DNA of 26,087 bases from Gemmatimonadota bacterium (GTDB lineage Bacteria; Gemmatimonadota; Gemmatimonadetes; Gemmatimonadales; GWC2-71-9). The stretch spans positions 2,329 through 28,415 of the forward strand of contig QHTX01000161.1 in NCBI GenBank assembly GCA_003220975.1, read 5' to 3'. Shown piece by piece: positions 14,142 through 21,793 of the stretch. The position numbers and the translations under genes are program-made. Within the stretch, counting starts at the first letter, position 1. Each line of letters opens with the position of its first letter. The notes beneath the pieces were generated by a model, which made no database searches, was not told where the DNA came from, and was given only the letters and a program-made list of their open reading frames with translations.

Positions 14142-15641
14142 GTGACGACGCTCCCTCGGCATCCCGCCCTATTCGTTCTCTCGTGCCTCTGGCTCGCGGC
14201 GTGCGCCCCCTCGCGCCACATGGCCCAGCCCCAGCCGGGGTTGTCGGGGTCGTCATCCCAGCCCGTGCGGCTGCCGCCGCGCGTCTTCGAGCCCGAGGTG
14301 CCGAAGACGGACGAGCAGTGGCGCGCGGTGGGCCGCGAAGCCACGGCGCTCCTCTCGCAGTACGTCGCCATCAACACCACCAACCCGCCGGGCAACGAGC
14401 TCGAGACCGCCAAGTGGCTCCAGGCCGTGCTCGCGCGCGAGGGGATCGACGCGCAGGTGTTCGAGCCCAAGCCCGGCAAGGCGAACCTGTACGCGCGCGT
14501 GAGAGGCGACGGCAGCGCCCGGCCGCTCGTGCTGCTCAACCACATGGACGTCGTGCTCGCGAGCCCCGAGTACTGGAAGGTCGATCCCTTCGCCGGCGTC
14601 GTGAAAGATGGCTACGTGTGGGGACGCGGCGCGCTCGACATGAAGGGCGAAGCGATCGTCGAGCTCATGACCCTGCTCACGCTGAAGCGCGCCGCCGTGC
14701 CGCTCAAGCGCGACGTGATCTTTCTCGCGACGGCCGACGAAGAGGTGGGCGGCGGGGTGGGGGCGGGCTGGTTCGTGGAGCACCATCCGGACCTGATCCG
14801 GGACGCGGAGTTCCTCCTCAACGAGGGTGGAACGATCCGCGCCGACGCGAGCGGCCGCATCGAGTACTACGGCGTCGGGACGACCGAGAAGTCGCCGTTC
14901 TGGCTCGATGTGACCGCGCGCGGCACGGCGGGTCACGGGTCCCGCCCCACGCCGGACAATCCCGTGCACCGGCTGGTGCGCGCGCTGAACCGGATCGCGG
15001 CGTATCAGACGCCGCTGATCGTGACCCCGGCGGCGGAACGCTATCTCCGTGACCTGTCCGCGATCGAGGGCGATCCCGCGCGGCGCGCCGCGCTCGCAGA
15101 CCCGCGGGCGGCGCTGCGCGACTCGACGGCCGCCCGCGCCCTCACCGCCGACCTGACCTACAACGCGCTGCTGCGCAACACCATCTCGATCACGGGGCTC
15201 AGGGGGAGCGACAAGACGAACGTCATCCCTCCGGTCGCGAGCGCCACGCTCGACGTGCGGCTGTTGCCCGGTCAGGATCCGCAGGCGTTTCTCGCCGATC
15301 TCGTGCGCGTGGTGAGCGACACCAGCGTGGCCATCACGCCCCAAGGGCCGAACTGGCCCGCTACCGAAAGCTCGACCGAGACGGAGCTGTTCCGCGCGGT
15401 CGTGGCCGCGGTGCAGGCGCGCGACCCCAAGGCGCTCGTCACGACGCCGCCGCTCCCCGGATTCACCGACAGTCACTACTTCCGGCGGATCGGGATCGTG
15501 AGCTACGGCTTGTCGCCGTTCCCGCTCAACCAGGAGGAGGCGCGCGGCGTGCACGGCAACGATGAGCGCGTGAGCCTCGACGACCTCACCTTCGGCGTGC
15601 ATTTCCTGTACGACGTGGTGTCGCGCGTCGTCGCGCGGTGA
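14142..15641 (+). CDS. M20-family metallopeptidase, lipoprotein
   Basis: Di-zinc exopeptidase or deacylase of the ArgE/DapE/CPG2 group, 499 residues from a GTG. The N-terminus is a lipoprotein signal with lipobox LAAC (Cys21), so it is exported and anchored. The catalytic set is complete: NHMDVV with His134 and Asp136, GRGALDMKG with bridging Asp166, DEEVGGG with Glu200 and Glu201, NEGG near 226, GHGSRP in the lid domain, and the last ligand His471 in GVHGNDERV. The lid (dimerisation) domain is enlarged, about 250-385, as in carboxypeptidase PM20D1-like members. Likely role: trimming extracytoplasmic peptides or N-acyl amino acids. Convergent with the next gene. Confidence 0.93.
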   Translation: MTTLPRHPALFVLSCLWLAACAPSRHMAQPQPGLSGSSSQPVRLPPRVFEPEVPKTDEQWRAVGREATALLSQYVAINTTNPPGNELETAKWLQAVLAREGIDAQVFEPKPGKANLYARVRGDGSARPLVLLNHMDVVLASPEYWKVDPFAGVVKDGYVWGRGALDMKGEAIVELMTLLTLKRAAVPLKRDVIFLATADEEVGGGVGAGWFVEHHPDLIRDAEFLLNEGGTIRADASGRIEYYGVGTTEKSPFWLDVTARGTAGHGSRPTPDNPVHRLVRALNRIAAYQTPLIVTPAAERYLRDLSAIEGDPARRAALADPRAALRDSTAARALTADLTYNALLRNTISITGLRGSDKTNVIPPVASATLDVRLLPGQDPQAFLADLVRVVSDTSVAITPQGPNWPATESSTETELFRAVVAAVQARDPKALVTTPPLPGFTDSHYFRRIGIVSYGLSPFPLNQEEARGVHGNDERVSLDDLTFGVHFLYDVVSRVVAR

Positions 15642-15642
15642 C

Positions 15643-15933
15643 TCACCGCAGCGGCACGATGAACCGGACCGTCACGGTTTCGGCCGTTTGCGGCGCCACC
15701 GTGCAGAAGCACTCCACCCCGATCACCCGTTTCACCCCCAGGACCTCCGCCTCGGCGATGCCCGGGACGTCGCGGTATGTGATCTCGAGCGTCGTGCCGT
15801 CGATGATCCGGTAGGCGACAGGCCGGCCGAGCAGCCGGTGGTGAGGGTCGATCTTCCCGAGGCCATCGGTGAGGCGGTGCTGGATCTCGGTGGCCAGCTC
15901 GCGTTGCCCGGCGGCAGGAGGGATCTCGGTCAT
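15643..15933 (-). CDS. Small conserved-looking protein, unknown function
   Basis: A 96-residue soluble protein that I do not recognise. The first half is helical and polar (GQRELATEIQHRLTDGLGK), the second half beta-rich (VAYRIIDGTTLEITYRDVPG, TVRFIVPLR), with two cysteines close together (ECFCTV). There is no signal peptide or membrane segment. Its ATG overlaps the queG stop (ATGA), so it is translationally coupled and probably expressed. Codon use and GC are like its neighbours, supporting a real gene. It could be a small alpha/beta domain partner of QueG, but nothing in the sequence proves that. Confidence 0.72.
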   Translation of the reverse strand: MTEIPPAAGQRELATEIQHRLTDGLGKIDPHHRLLGRPVAYRIIDGTTLEITYRDVPGIAEAEVLGVKRVIGVECFCTVAPQTAETVTVRFIVPLR

Positions 15934-16892
15934 GGAGACGGCCGGCCGCGATTGTGCAGCACGGCGGCGGCGTTGCGCCGCATGCCGGCGAGCCCCGGCC
16001 GCTCGAGCGGCGTGTCGCCGAATCGGCGGTCAAAGTCCTGGGGAGGGGCGTCGTCGTCGAGCAGCGCGGCGAGGTCGAGTGCCGCCAGGTCCGGCCGGGG
16101 CGCCAGCGCCGGGTCCGCGGTGGGGCGCGCGAATTTCACGTTCCAGGGGCACACGTCCTGGCAGACGTCGCACCCGAACGCCCACTCGCCCACCATCCGC
16201 CGCTCGGCGTCCGTGAAGTCCCCGCGGTGCTCGATCGTGAGGTACGAGATGCAGCGCCGGGCGTCCAGCACGTGCGGCTCGACGAATGCGTCCGTGGGGC
16301 ACGCATCGAGACAGGCGCGGCACGTGCCGCAGCGATCGGCCGCGAACGGGAGATCGGGCGCGAGCGGCGCATCGGTCAGGACGACGCCGATGAACGTGAA
16401 GGAGCCGAGCTCGGGGTGGATGAGCATCATGTTCTTGCCGATCCATCCGAGCCCGGCGCGCTGGGCGAGCTCGCGCTCCGGCACCGGCCCCGCGTCCACG
16501 TAGCACCGGGTCTTCGCGCCCGGGGAGCCGTCGCGGATCGCGGTGGCGAGCTGCTCCAGACGACGGCCCAGGACGGCGTGATAGTCCGGGGACCACGCGT
16601 ACTGGGCGACCTTGCCCTGACCTCGGGCCGGCGGCCCGGGGTCCGCCGAGCCGTGGAAGTAATTCGTGAGGGTGACCACCGCCACGCGAGCGTCCGGGAT
16701 GATCCGCGCCGGATGCTTGCGCTGCGCCGCCTGGCGGTGCAGGTAGGCCATCGTGCCCGCGTGGCCCGCCGCGAGCCACGCGTCGAGCTCGTCCGCGTGC
16801 GTGTTCGGCTCGAGCGTCGCGATCCCGACGGCATCGAAGCCCAACGTCTGCCCGCGACGTTTGACCTCGACGCTTCTCTCGACGCCGTTCAT
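15930..16892 (-). CDS. queG: Epoxyqueuosine reductase QueG
   Basis: Cobalamin- and iron-sulfur-dependent enzyme catalysing the last step of queuosine synthesis on tRNA, reduction of epoxyqueuosine. It has 320 residues. The catalytic Asp133 is in YVDAGPVPER, followed by QRAGLGWIGKN. Two [4Fe-4S] sites are complete: Cys188, 191, 194 in CGTCRACLDACP plus Cys248, and Cys241, 244 with Cys198 and Cys214 in the usual crossed pattern. It ends about 60 residues earlier than the E. coli enzyme because most of the HEAT-like tail is absent, which is common in other phyla. Stop and start overlap its neighbours by 4 nt on both sides. Both mnmG and queG act on the tRNA wobble position. Confidence 0.95.
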   Translation of the reverse strand: MNGVERSVEVKRRGQTLGFDAVGIATLEPNTHADELDAWLAAGHAGTMAYLHRQAAQRKHPARIIPDARVAVVTLTNYFHGSADPGPPARGQGKVAQYAWSPDYHAVLGRRLEQLATAIRDGSPGAKTRCYVDAGPVPERELAQRAGLGWIGKNMMLIHPELGSFTFIGVVLTDAPLAPDLPFAADRCGTCRACLDACPTDAFVEPHVLDARRCISYLTIEHRGDFTDAERRMVGEWAFGCDVCQDVCPWNVKFARPTADPALAPRPDLAALDLAALLDDDAPPQDFDRRFGDTPLERPGLAGMRRNAAAVLHNRGRPSP

Positions 16893-17155
16893 AGGTGCAT
16901 CGTCTCCCGCCGCCAGCGCGCGAACCGCACGACGTCTTCAAGGGGCGGCACCGCGTGCTCATCCCCGTAGGCGGTGAACATGCGCCAGCGCAGATAGTCG
17001 CGCGGCGGCAGCGGCAGGAACGGTGGGCGACGGTACCAGTCGCGCGCCCGAAAGCTCCACGCCAGGCGCGCGAGGTCGAGGGCGAGCCGCGGGTTGACGA
17101 TCGCGCGCAGCGTGAGCCGCGTGGCGAGAGCCGACCAGCTTGCGGAAGCTTGCAT
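16889..17155 (-). CDS. Small basic protein upstream of queG, unknown function
   Basis: An 88-residue protein, unrecognised. I chose the ATG at 17155 (MQASASWSALATRL); the open frame extends to 17263 but that part is Arg-rich and runs into the divergent gene. It is rich in Arg, Trp and Leu, with RDWYRRPPFLPLPPRDYLRWR in the middle, here given only in outline, and ends PLEDVVRFARWRRETMHL. No membrane segment or signal is clear. The stop overlaps the queG ATG (ATGA), which supports translation. The pattern of aromatic and basic residues would suit RNA or protein binding, but this is a guess. Confidence 0.62.
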   Translation of the reverse strand: MQASASWSALATRLTLRAIVNPRLALDLARLAWSFRARDWYRRPPFLPLPPRDYLRWRMFTAYGDEHAVPPLEDVVRFARWRRETMHL

Positions 17156-17201
17156 GCGACAGAATCTCCGTCGGGACGTGTCGAGCGCGCTCGTCCTCCT
17201 G

Positions 17202-17207
17202 TATATT
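17202..17207 (+). promoter_or_regulatory. -10-like box directly before the aminotransferase ATG
   Basis: TATATT ends 8 nt before the ATG at 17216. If it is the -10 element, transcription would start at or next to the start codon and the mRNA would be leaderless; no Shine-Dalgarno is seen. A matching -35 box is not evident. Confidence 0.35.
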
Positions 17208-17215
17208 GACCGCCT

Positions 17216-18397
17216 ATGGCGTCGGCCACCAGTCTCAAGACCGGCTCGCCGCTGGGAACGCACTCGCTCGCGCGCTACCGGAGCGAGTTTCCCATCTTCC
17301 GGGACAAGGTCTACCTCAACACGTGCTCGCTCGGGGCGCTCGGCGAGCGCACCCGCCGGCGGCTCGGAGAGTTTCTCGATCTCTGGCAGGCGCGCGGCGC
17401 CGCCGCGTGGTACGACGTGTGGTGGGCGGCGCTCGCCGAGCTGCGGCGCCGCTACGGCCGGCTGGTGGGCGCGACGCCGGCGGAGATCGCGCTCGCGCCG
17501 AGCATCTCGGTCGCGCTCTCGAGCCTGGCGGAAGCCCTCGACTATCGGCGGCGGCCCAAGGTCGTCGTGACGTCGCTCGATTTCCCGACCGTCGCGTACC
17601 AGTGGCTCGCCAAGCGGCCCCGTGGCGTGGAGGTCGTCGTGGTCGAGAGTCCCGACCAGGTCTCGGTGCCGGTGGAGGCCATCGCCCGCGCGCTGGACGA
17701 GCGCACCGCGCTGGTCGCGACGTCACACGTCTATTTCACGAGCGGGGCGATCCAGGACATCAAGGCGGTAGCGGACGCCGCGCGCCAGTGCGGCGCCCTG
17801 ACCGTGATCGACGCCTACCAGGCGGTGGGGCAGGTGCCCGTCGACGTGAAGGCCGCCGGCGTCGATGTGCTCATGGCCGGCGGCCTCAAGTGGCTGCTCG
17901 GCGGGCCGGGGATCGTGTTCCTCTACGTGCGGGAGGAGCTGGCGCCGCGGCTCGCGCCCGCGATCGCCGGCTGGTTCGGGCACCGCAACCAGTTCGCCTT
18001 CGACCCGCGCGCGCTCGAGCTGCACGACGACGCACGGCGCTTCGAGCTGGGCACACCGTCGCTCGCCGCGGTGTACGCGCAGCTCGGCGGCCTCGACTAC
18101 ATCGACGAGATCGGGGTCCCGGCGATCCGCGCGGTGACCGGAGCGCTCGCCGAGGACCTGATCGCGCGCGCCCGGGAGCGCGGGTTCCGACCGAAGGTGG
18201 CGGCGCGCGCGGCGGACCGCTCGGCGATCGTGATGCTCCCCGCCGCGGACCCCGCGGCGGCGGTGCGGCACCTCGCGGCCGCCGGCGTCATCGCGGACGC
18301 GCGCCCCGGGCACGTCCGCCTCTCTCCCTTCTTCTACAACGTGCAGGAAGACCATGTCACAGCGCTTGAGCGGCTCGCCACGCACGCCGGTCACTGA
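17216..18397 (+). CDS. Class V aminotransferase / cysteine-desulfurase-like PLP enzyme
   Basis: PLP-dependent fold-type I enzyme, 393 residues. The N-terminal YLNTCSLGALGERTRRRL replaces the usual substrate-binding start. TSLDFPTVAYQW is near 119-130, the PLP-pyridine Asp199 is in VIDAYQAVG, and the Schiff-base Lys225 is in AGGLKWLLGGPG, with FLYV after it. The C-terminal domain runs to HVRLSPFFYNVQED. No catalytic Cys loop typical of IscS is seen, so a lyase, kynureninase-like or isopenicillin-epimerase-like activity is more likely than sulfur transfer. It overlaps the next gene by 44 nt. The reaction cannot be fixed from sequence alone. Confidence 0.9.
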   Translation: MASATSLKTGSPLGTHSLARYRSEFPIFRDKVYLNTCSLGALGERTRRRLGEFLDLWQARGAAAWYDVWWAALAELRRRYGRLVGATPAEIALAPSISVALSSLAEALDYRRRPKVVVTSLDFPTVAYQWLAKRPRGVEVVVVESPDQVSVPVEAIARALDERTALVATSHVYFTSGAIQDIKAVADAARQCGALTVIDAYQAVGQVPVDVKAAGVDVLMAGGLKWLLGGPGIVFLYVREELAPRLAPAIAGWFGHRNQFAFDPRALELHDDARRFELGTPSLAAVYAQLGGLDYIDEIGVPAIRAVTGALAEDLIARARERGFRPKVAARAADRSAIVMLPAADPAAAVRHLAAAGVIADARPGHVRLSPFFYNVQEDHVTALERLATHAGH

Positions 18398-19100
18398 GGA
18401 CGAACGGCTCCTCGCGCAGGTCCCCCGCGAGCGGCGGGCGTTCACCAGGACCGATTCGTGGCGGGTGTTGCGGATCATGGGGGAGTTCGTCGAAGGGTTC
18501 GACACGCTCGCCGACGTGTACAACGCGGTCACGGTGTTCGGGTCCGCGCGCACGACGCCGGACGACCCGTACTACGAGAAGGCCGTCGCGACCGCGCGCA
18601 TGCTCGCGGAGGACGGGTTCCCCATCATCACCGGGGGCGGCCCGGGGATCATGGAGGCGGCGAACCGCGGCTGCCAGGAAGGGAACGGCCTCTCGATCGG
18701 TTGCAACATCGAGCTGCCGTTCGAGCAGGGGCTCAACCCCTACGTCGAGCGCGCCATCAACTTCCGCTACTTCTTCGTCCGCAAGACGATGTTCGTGAAG
18801 TATTCGACCGCCTTCATCGTGTTTCCGGGCGGTTACGGCACGATGGACGAGCTGTTCGAAGCGCTCACGCTGATCCAGACGGGCAAGGTGAAATACTTCC
18901 CCGTCATCCTGTTCGGCCTGGAGTACTGGAAGGGGCTCGCCGGGTGGCTGCGCGACCGCGTCGCGGGGGAGGGCAAGATCGCCGTCAAGGATCTCGACTT
19001 GTTGCACATCACCGACAGCCCGCGCGAGGCCGTAGAGATCGTACGCCGCGCCCGCGAGCGCCGCAGCCAGGCGCTCGCGGTGCCACCCGACGAGACCTGA
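18354..19100 (+). CDS. LOG-family (TIGR00730-type) Rossmann-fold protein
   Basis: Lysine-decarboxylase-like/LOG family protein, 248 residues. Members hydrolyse nucleoside 5'-monophosphates to free base and ribose phosphate (LOG/PpnN activity), and the lysine decarboxylase label is a known misnomer. It has VFGSART (61-67), the phosphate-binding ITGGGPGIMEAANRG (92-106), FVRKTMFVKYS (141-151) and the defining PGGYGTMDE (158-166). The first 45 residues are an extra helical extension. The ATG lies inside the aminotransferase gene with a 44-nt overlap; a shorter start would remove only poorly conserved residues. It is followed after 20 nt by the deoxyhypusine-synthase-like gene. Confidence 0.92.
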   Translation: MSQRLSGSPRTPVTEDERLLAQVPRERRAFTRTDSWRVLRIMGEFVEGFDTLADVYNAVTVFGSARTTPDDPYYEKAVATARMLAEDGFPIITGGGPGIMEAANRGCQEGNGLSIGCNIELPFEQGLNPYVERAINFRYFFVRKTMFVKYSTAFIVFPGGYGTMDELFEALTLIQTGKVKYFPVILFGLEYWKGLAGWLRDRVAGEGKIAVKDLDLLHITDSPREAVEIVRRARERRSQALAVPPDET

Positions 19101-19120
19101 AGGGGGCGAGGGGGGGCACC

Positions 19121-20257
19121 ATGTCACGCAAGGACTTCCTGCGCGGCCCGCGCATCGATCCCAAGCCCGTGACGGGCCGCGAGACGGTCGCCGACCTGGT
19201 GGACAGCGCGTTCCTCGCGTACAACGCCGGGCGCCTCGCCGAGGCGTGCCGCCTGTACGCCGAGCTGATGCTCGAGGACGATGTGACCGTGGGGATGAGC
19301 CTCACCGGCGCGATGACGCCGGCGGGGCTCGGCATGTCCACCATCATCCCGCTCCTCGAAGCCGGCTTCATCGACTGGATCGTCTCGACGGGCGCGAACT
19401 TGTATCACGACGCGCATTTCGGGCTGGGCCTCGCGATGCACCGCGGCACGCCGTTCGCGGACGACGTGGAGCTGCGCGAGGAAGGGATCGTCCGCATCTA
19501 CGACATCTTCTTCGACTACGAGGTGCTCCTCTCCACGGACGCCTACATCCGGGAGGTCTCGGCTGGCCCCGAGTTCCAGCGCTCCATGAGCACGGCGGAG
19601 TATCATGCCTTGCTGGGCGGCTACATCCTCGAGCGCGAGAAGGCGCTCGGCATCAGCCGGAAGTCGGTGCTCGGCGTCGCGCACCAGTGCGGCGTGCCGA
19701 TCTACACGTCGTCGCCCGGCGACTCTTCCATCGGGATGAACGTCGCGGAGCAGGCGCTCTCGGGGTCCCAGCTGCGCTTCGACCCCAGCGCCGATGTGAA
19801 CGAGACGTCCGCCATCGTGTTCGACGCGAAGGTGAGCGGCGGCAAGAGCGGGGTGCTGATCATCGGCGGTGGCAGTCCCAAGAACTTCGTGCTGCAGACC
19901 GAGCCCCAGATCCAGGAGGTGCTCGGCATCAGCGAGAAGGGCCACGACTACTATCTGCAGATGACCGACGCCCGCCCCGATACGGGGGGCCTCTCGGGCG
20001 CCACCCCCTCGGAGGCGGTGAGCTGGGGCAAGGTCGACCCCGACAAGCTGCCGGGGACCGTCGTGTGCTATCTCGACAACACCGTGGGCTTCCCGATCCT
20101 CGCCGCCTACGCGCTCGCGCGGCGCAAGAAGCGCCGCCTGAAGCGACTGTACGACCGGCGCGACGCGATGATGCGGCAGCTGACGGCGGCGTATCTGGAG
20201 GCGAAGGCCGACCGCGACTCGCGCGCGGAGGCGACGACTGTCGAGCGCAGGCCCTAA
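19121..20257 (+). CDS. Deoxyhypusine synthase family protein
   Basis: A 378-residue NAD-dependent enzyme of the deoxyhypusine synthase (DHS) family, behind a purine-rich GGGGGCGAGGGGGG leader. The frame is open far upstream but that part lies within the LOG gene. The active-site lysine is kept: SGATPSEAVSWGK with Lys304 corresponds to human Lys329. TGAMTPAGLGMS (62-73), STGANLYHD (89-97), PIYTSSPGDSSIG (193-205) and IIGGGSPKNF (247-256) are further NAD/spermidine-site signatures. Bacteria have no eIF5A, so the product is unlikely to be deoxyhypusine. Transfer of the aminobutyl group to putrescine, giving homospermidine, is the usual proposal. The C-terminus is a basic tail. Confidence 0.93.
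   Translation: MSRKDFLRGPRIDPKPVTGRETVADLVDSAFLAYNAGRLAEACRLYAELMLEDDVTVGMSLTGAMTPAGLGMSTIIPLLEAGFIDWIVSTGANLYHDAHFGLGLAMHRGTPFADDVELREEGIVRIYDIFFDYEVLLSTDAYIREVSAGPEFQRSMSTAEYHALLGGYILEREKALGISRKSVLGVAHQCGVPIYTSSPGDSSIGMNVAEQALSGSQLRFDPSADVNETSAIVFDAKVSGGKSGVLIIGGGSPKNFVLQTEPQIQEVLGISEKGHDYYLQMTDARPDTGGLSGATPSEAVSWGKVDPDKLPGTVVCYLDNTVGFPILAAYALARRKKRRLKRLYDRRDAMMRQLTAAYLEAKADRDSRAEATTVERRP
20227..20231 (+). promoter_or_regulatory. Shine-Dalgarno implying a CTG start for the MFS gene
   Basis: GGAGG is followed after 6 nt by CTG at 20238, in frame with the transporter. No ATG, GTG or TTG occurs in this frame between the stop at 20181-20183 and the TTG at 20310, which would cut into the first membrane helix. 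Confidence 0.5.
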
Positions 20258-21182
20258 GGCGGACGCACGAGCCGCCGGCTCCGGGGCGTACGCCGCCTAC
20301 GCCCTGGGGTTGCTCACGCTCATCAATCTCCTCAACTACACCGATCGCAACGTCGTCTTCGCGCTGTTCGAGCCGATCAAGCGCTCGCTGGTGCTGTCGG
20401 ACCAGCAGCTCGGCTGGCTCGGCTCGGCCTACGTGATCGTGTTGTCGCTCGCGGCGCTCCCGCTCGGCGTCGTGGGAGACCTGAAGTCGCGGCGCGCCGT
20501 GATCGCGTTCGGGGTCGGGCTGTGGAGCCTCTTCACGGCGCTGGGCGCCACGGTGAGCCGCTTCTGGCAACTGCTGTTCTGTCGCTCGATGGTGGGGGTC
20601 GGCGAGGCCGGCTACGGCCCGGCGGCGCAGGCGTTGATCGCCGAGTTCTTCAAGGGCAGGCAGCGCGCCTTCGCGATCGGCATCTACTCGGTGGGGATGA
20701 CGTTCGGCGGCGTCCTGGGGATCTGGCTGGGCGGCGTCCTGGCCGAGTATTTCCACTCCTGGCGCCCGGTGTTCGTGGCGGTGGGCATCCCCGGCTTCCT
20801 GCTCGCGTTGCTCGCGTCGCGACTGCGGGAGCCGCAGCGTCATGCGCCCCCGTCCATCCGGGCCACCGTGGAGGCGTGGTATGAGCGCGGGCGCGCGCGG
20901 GTGCGACAGGCCCTGATCCTCGCTCGACCGCTGATCTGGCTGACCGTCGCGGGGGCGCTGGTCTCGAGCACGCTCGATCTGTTCCAGGGTCTGCCGCCGG
21001 GGCTCGACACGGCGGCGTTCGCGGCCTGCGTGAGCGCCGGGATCATCTGGACGGTGGTGCGGCTCGTCCCCGTCGCGGTGCGCGGCACCACCGAGGCAGG
21101 CGAGGTCGCGGCCACGGCGTTCGGCGAGTTTCTCCAGGCGTCGGCGATCGTGCTCCGCACGCCCACGCTGATCTGGATGTGA
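20238..21182 (+). CDS. MFS transporter (Spinster-like), N-terminal half of broken gene
   Basis: First half of a major facilitator transporter. I place the start at CTG 20238, overlapping the previous stop by 20 nt, because it follows a GGAGG; TTG at 20310 is the fallback. The hallmark of Spinster-type MFS is clear in the first helix: LGLLTLINLLNYTDRNVVFAL. Helices 2-6 follow with GVVGDLKSRRAVIAFG and RSMVGVGEAGYGPAAQALIAE. The loop after helix 6 is long and has two more hydrophobic stretches, so helix count is unusual. The frame stops at 21180-21182 inside what should be helix 7 (RTPTLIWM). The second half continues in another frame. Confidence 0.82.
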   Translation: MSSAGPKADARAAGSGAYAAYALGLLTLINLLNYTDRNVVFALFEPIKRSLVLSDQQLGWLGSAYVIVLSLAALPLGVVGDLKSRRAVIAFGVGLWSLFTALGATVSRFWQLLFCRSMVGVGEAGYGPAAQALIAEFFKGRQRAFAIGIYSVGMTFGGVLGIWLGGVLAEYFHSWRPVFVAVGIPGFLLALLASRLREPQRHAPPSIRATVEAWYERGRARVRQALILARPLIWLTVAGALVSSTLDLFQGLPPGLDTAAFAACVSAGIIWTVVRLVPVAVRGTTEAGEVAATAFGEFLQASAIVLRTPTLIWM

Positions 21183-21724
21183 ACGGCCTCATCGCATGGG
21201 CGCCGAGCTTCCTGGAGCGGACCCACGGACTGTCGGTGGCCGCGGTGGGTCGGCAGTTCGGGGTGTGGGGGCTGCTGGGGGGCGCGCTGGGCGGGCTGTT
21301 CGGCGGTCGCGTCGGCGACTGGCTGCTGGGGCGGTGGAGCGGCGGGCGGGTGGTGGTCTCGGGCGCCGGCTTCGTGCTCGGCGGCCCGGTGTGCGCGGCG
21401 CTGCTGCTCGTGGACGAGCTGCGGCTGTTCGTGCCGCTGCTGCTCGCGACCTTCTTCCTTTATTCGTGGTACAACGGGCCCCTCTCGGCCGTGATCCTCG
21501 ACGTCGTGCCCCCGGCCGTGCGGGCGTCGGTGATCGGCGGCTACGTGCTATTCTCGCACCTCGCGGGGGACGCCATCGCGCCGCCGCTCATCGGCTACCT
21601 GTCCGACCGGTTCGGCCTGCGGCCGGCCATGTTGCTGCTGCCGACGGCGGGGGCGGTGGGGGGGCTGGTCATCTTGATCGCACTGACGACGGTGGGGAGA
21701 GACATGCAGCGGGTGAGAGCGTGA
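21179..21724 (+). CDS. MFS transporter (Spinster-like), C-terminal half of broken gene
   Basis: 181-residue open frame from a GTG that overlaps the previous stop (GTGA). It begins NGLIAWAPSFLERTHGLS, the end of helix 7 and the loop after it, and contains helices 8-12 (GVWGLLGGALGGLFGGRVGD, FVPLLLATFFLYSWY, AIAPPLIGYLSDRFG). Joined to the first half, about eight or nine residues of helix 7 are missing, so a deletion of about 25 nt in a frame-breaking length is the simplest explanation. The overlap would still allow coupled translation of two half-proteins. Ends 69 nt before the ATP-grasp gene, with a palindromic repeat in between. Confidence 0.8.
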   Translation: MNGLIAWAPSFLERTHGLSVAAVGRQFGVWGLLGGALGGLFGGRVGDWLLGRWSGGRVVVSGAGFVLGGPVCAALLLVDELRLFVPLLLATFFLYSWYNGPLSAVILDVVPPAVRASVIGGYVLFSHLAGDAIAPPLIGYLSDRFGLRPAMLLLPTAGAVGGLVILIALTTVGRDMQRVRA

Positions 21725-21769
21725 TTGCGGATTTCGGATTGCGGATTATCCACAATCCGCAATCCGCAG
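21723..21769. repeat. 7-nt tandem repeats forming a 13-bp palindrome
   Basis: Three tandem heptamers, GATTGCG, GATTTCG, GATTGCG, run from 21723 to 21743. Positions 21735-21747 pair perfectly with 21754-21766 over a 6-nt loop (ATCCAC). The repeat begins in the transporter stop codon. It resembles a REP-type intergenic element; it has no T-run. Confidence 0.85.
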
Positions 21770-21793
21770 TGGTGAAGGGTTGGGAAGAGCGGG

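Noticed and set aside
18458..19120. Upstream extension of the deoxyhypusine-synthase-like frame
   Set aside because: It lies over the LOG gene and has no similarity to the family; the ATG at 19121 with a purine-rich leader is the natural start.
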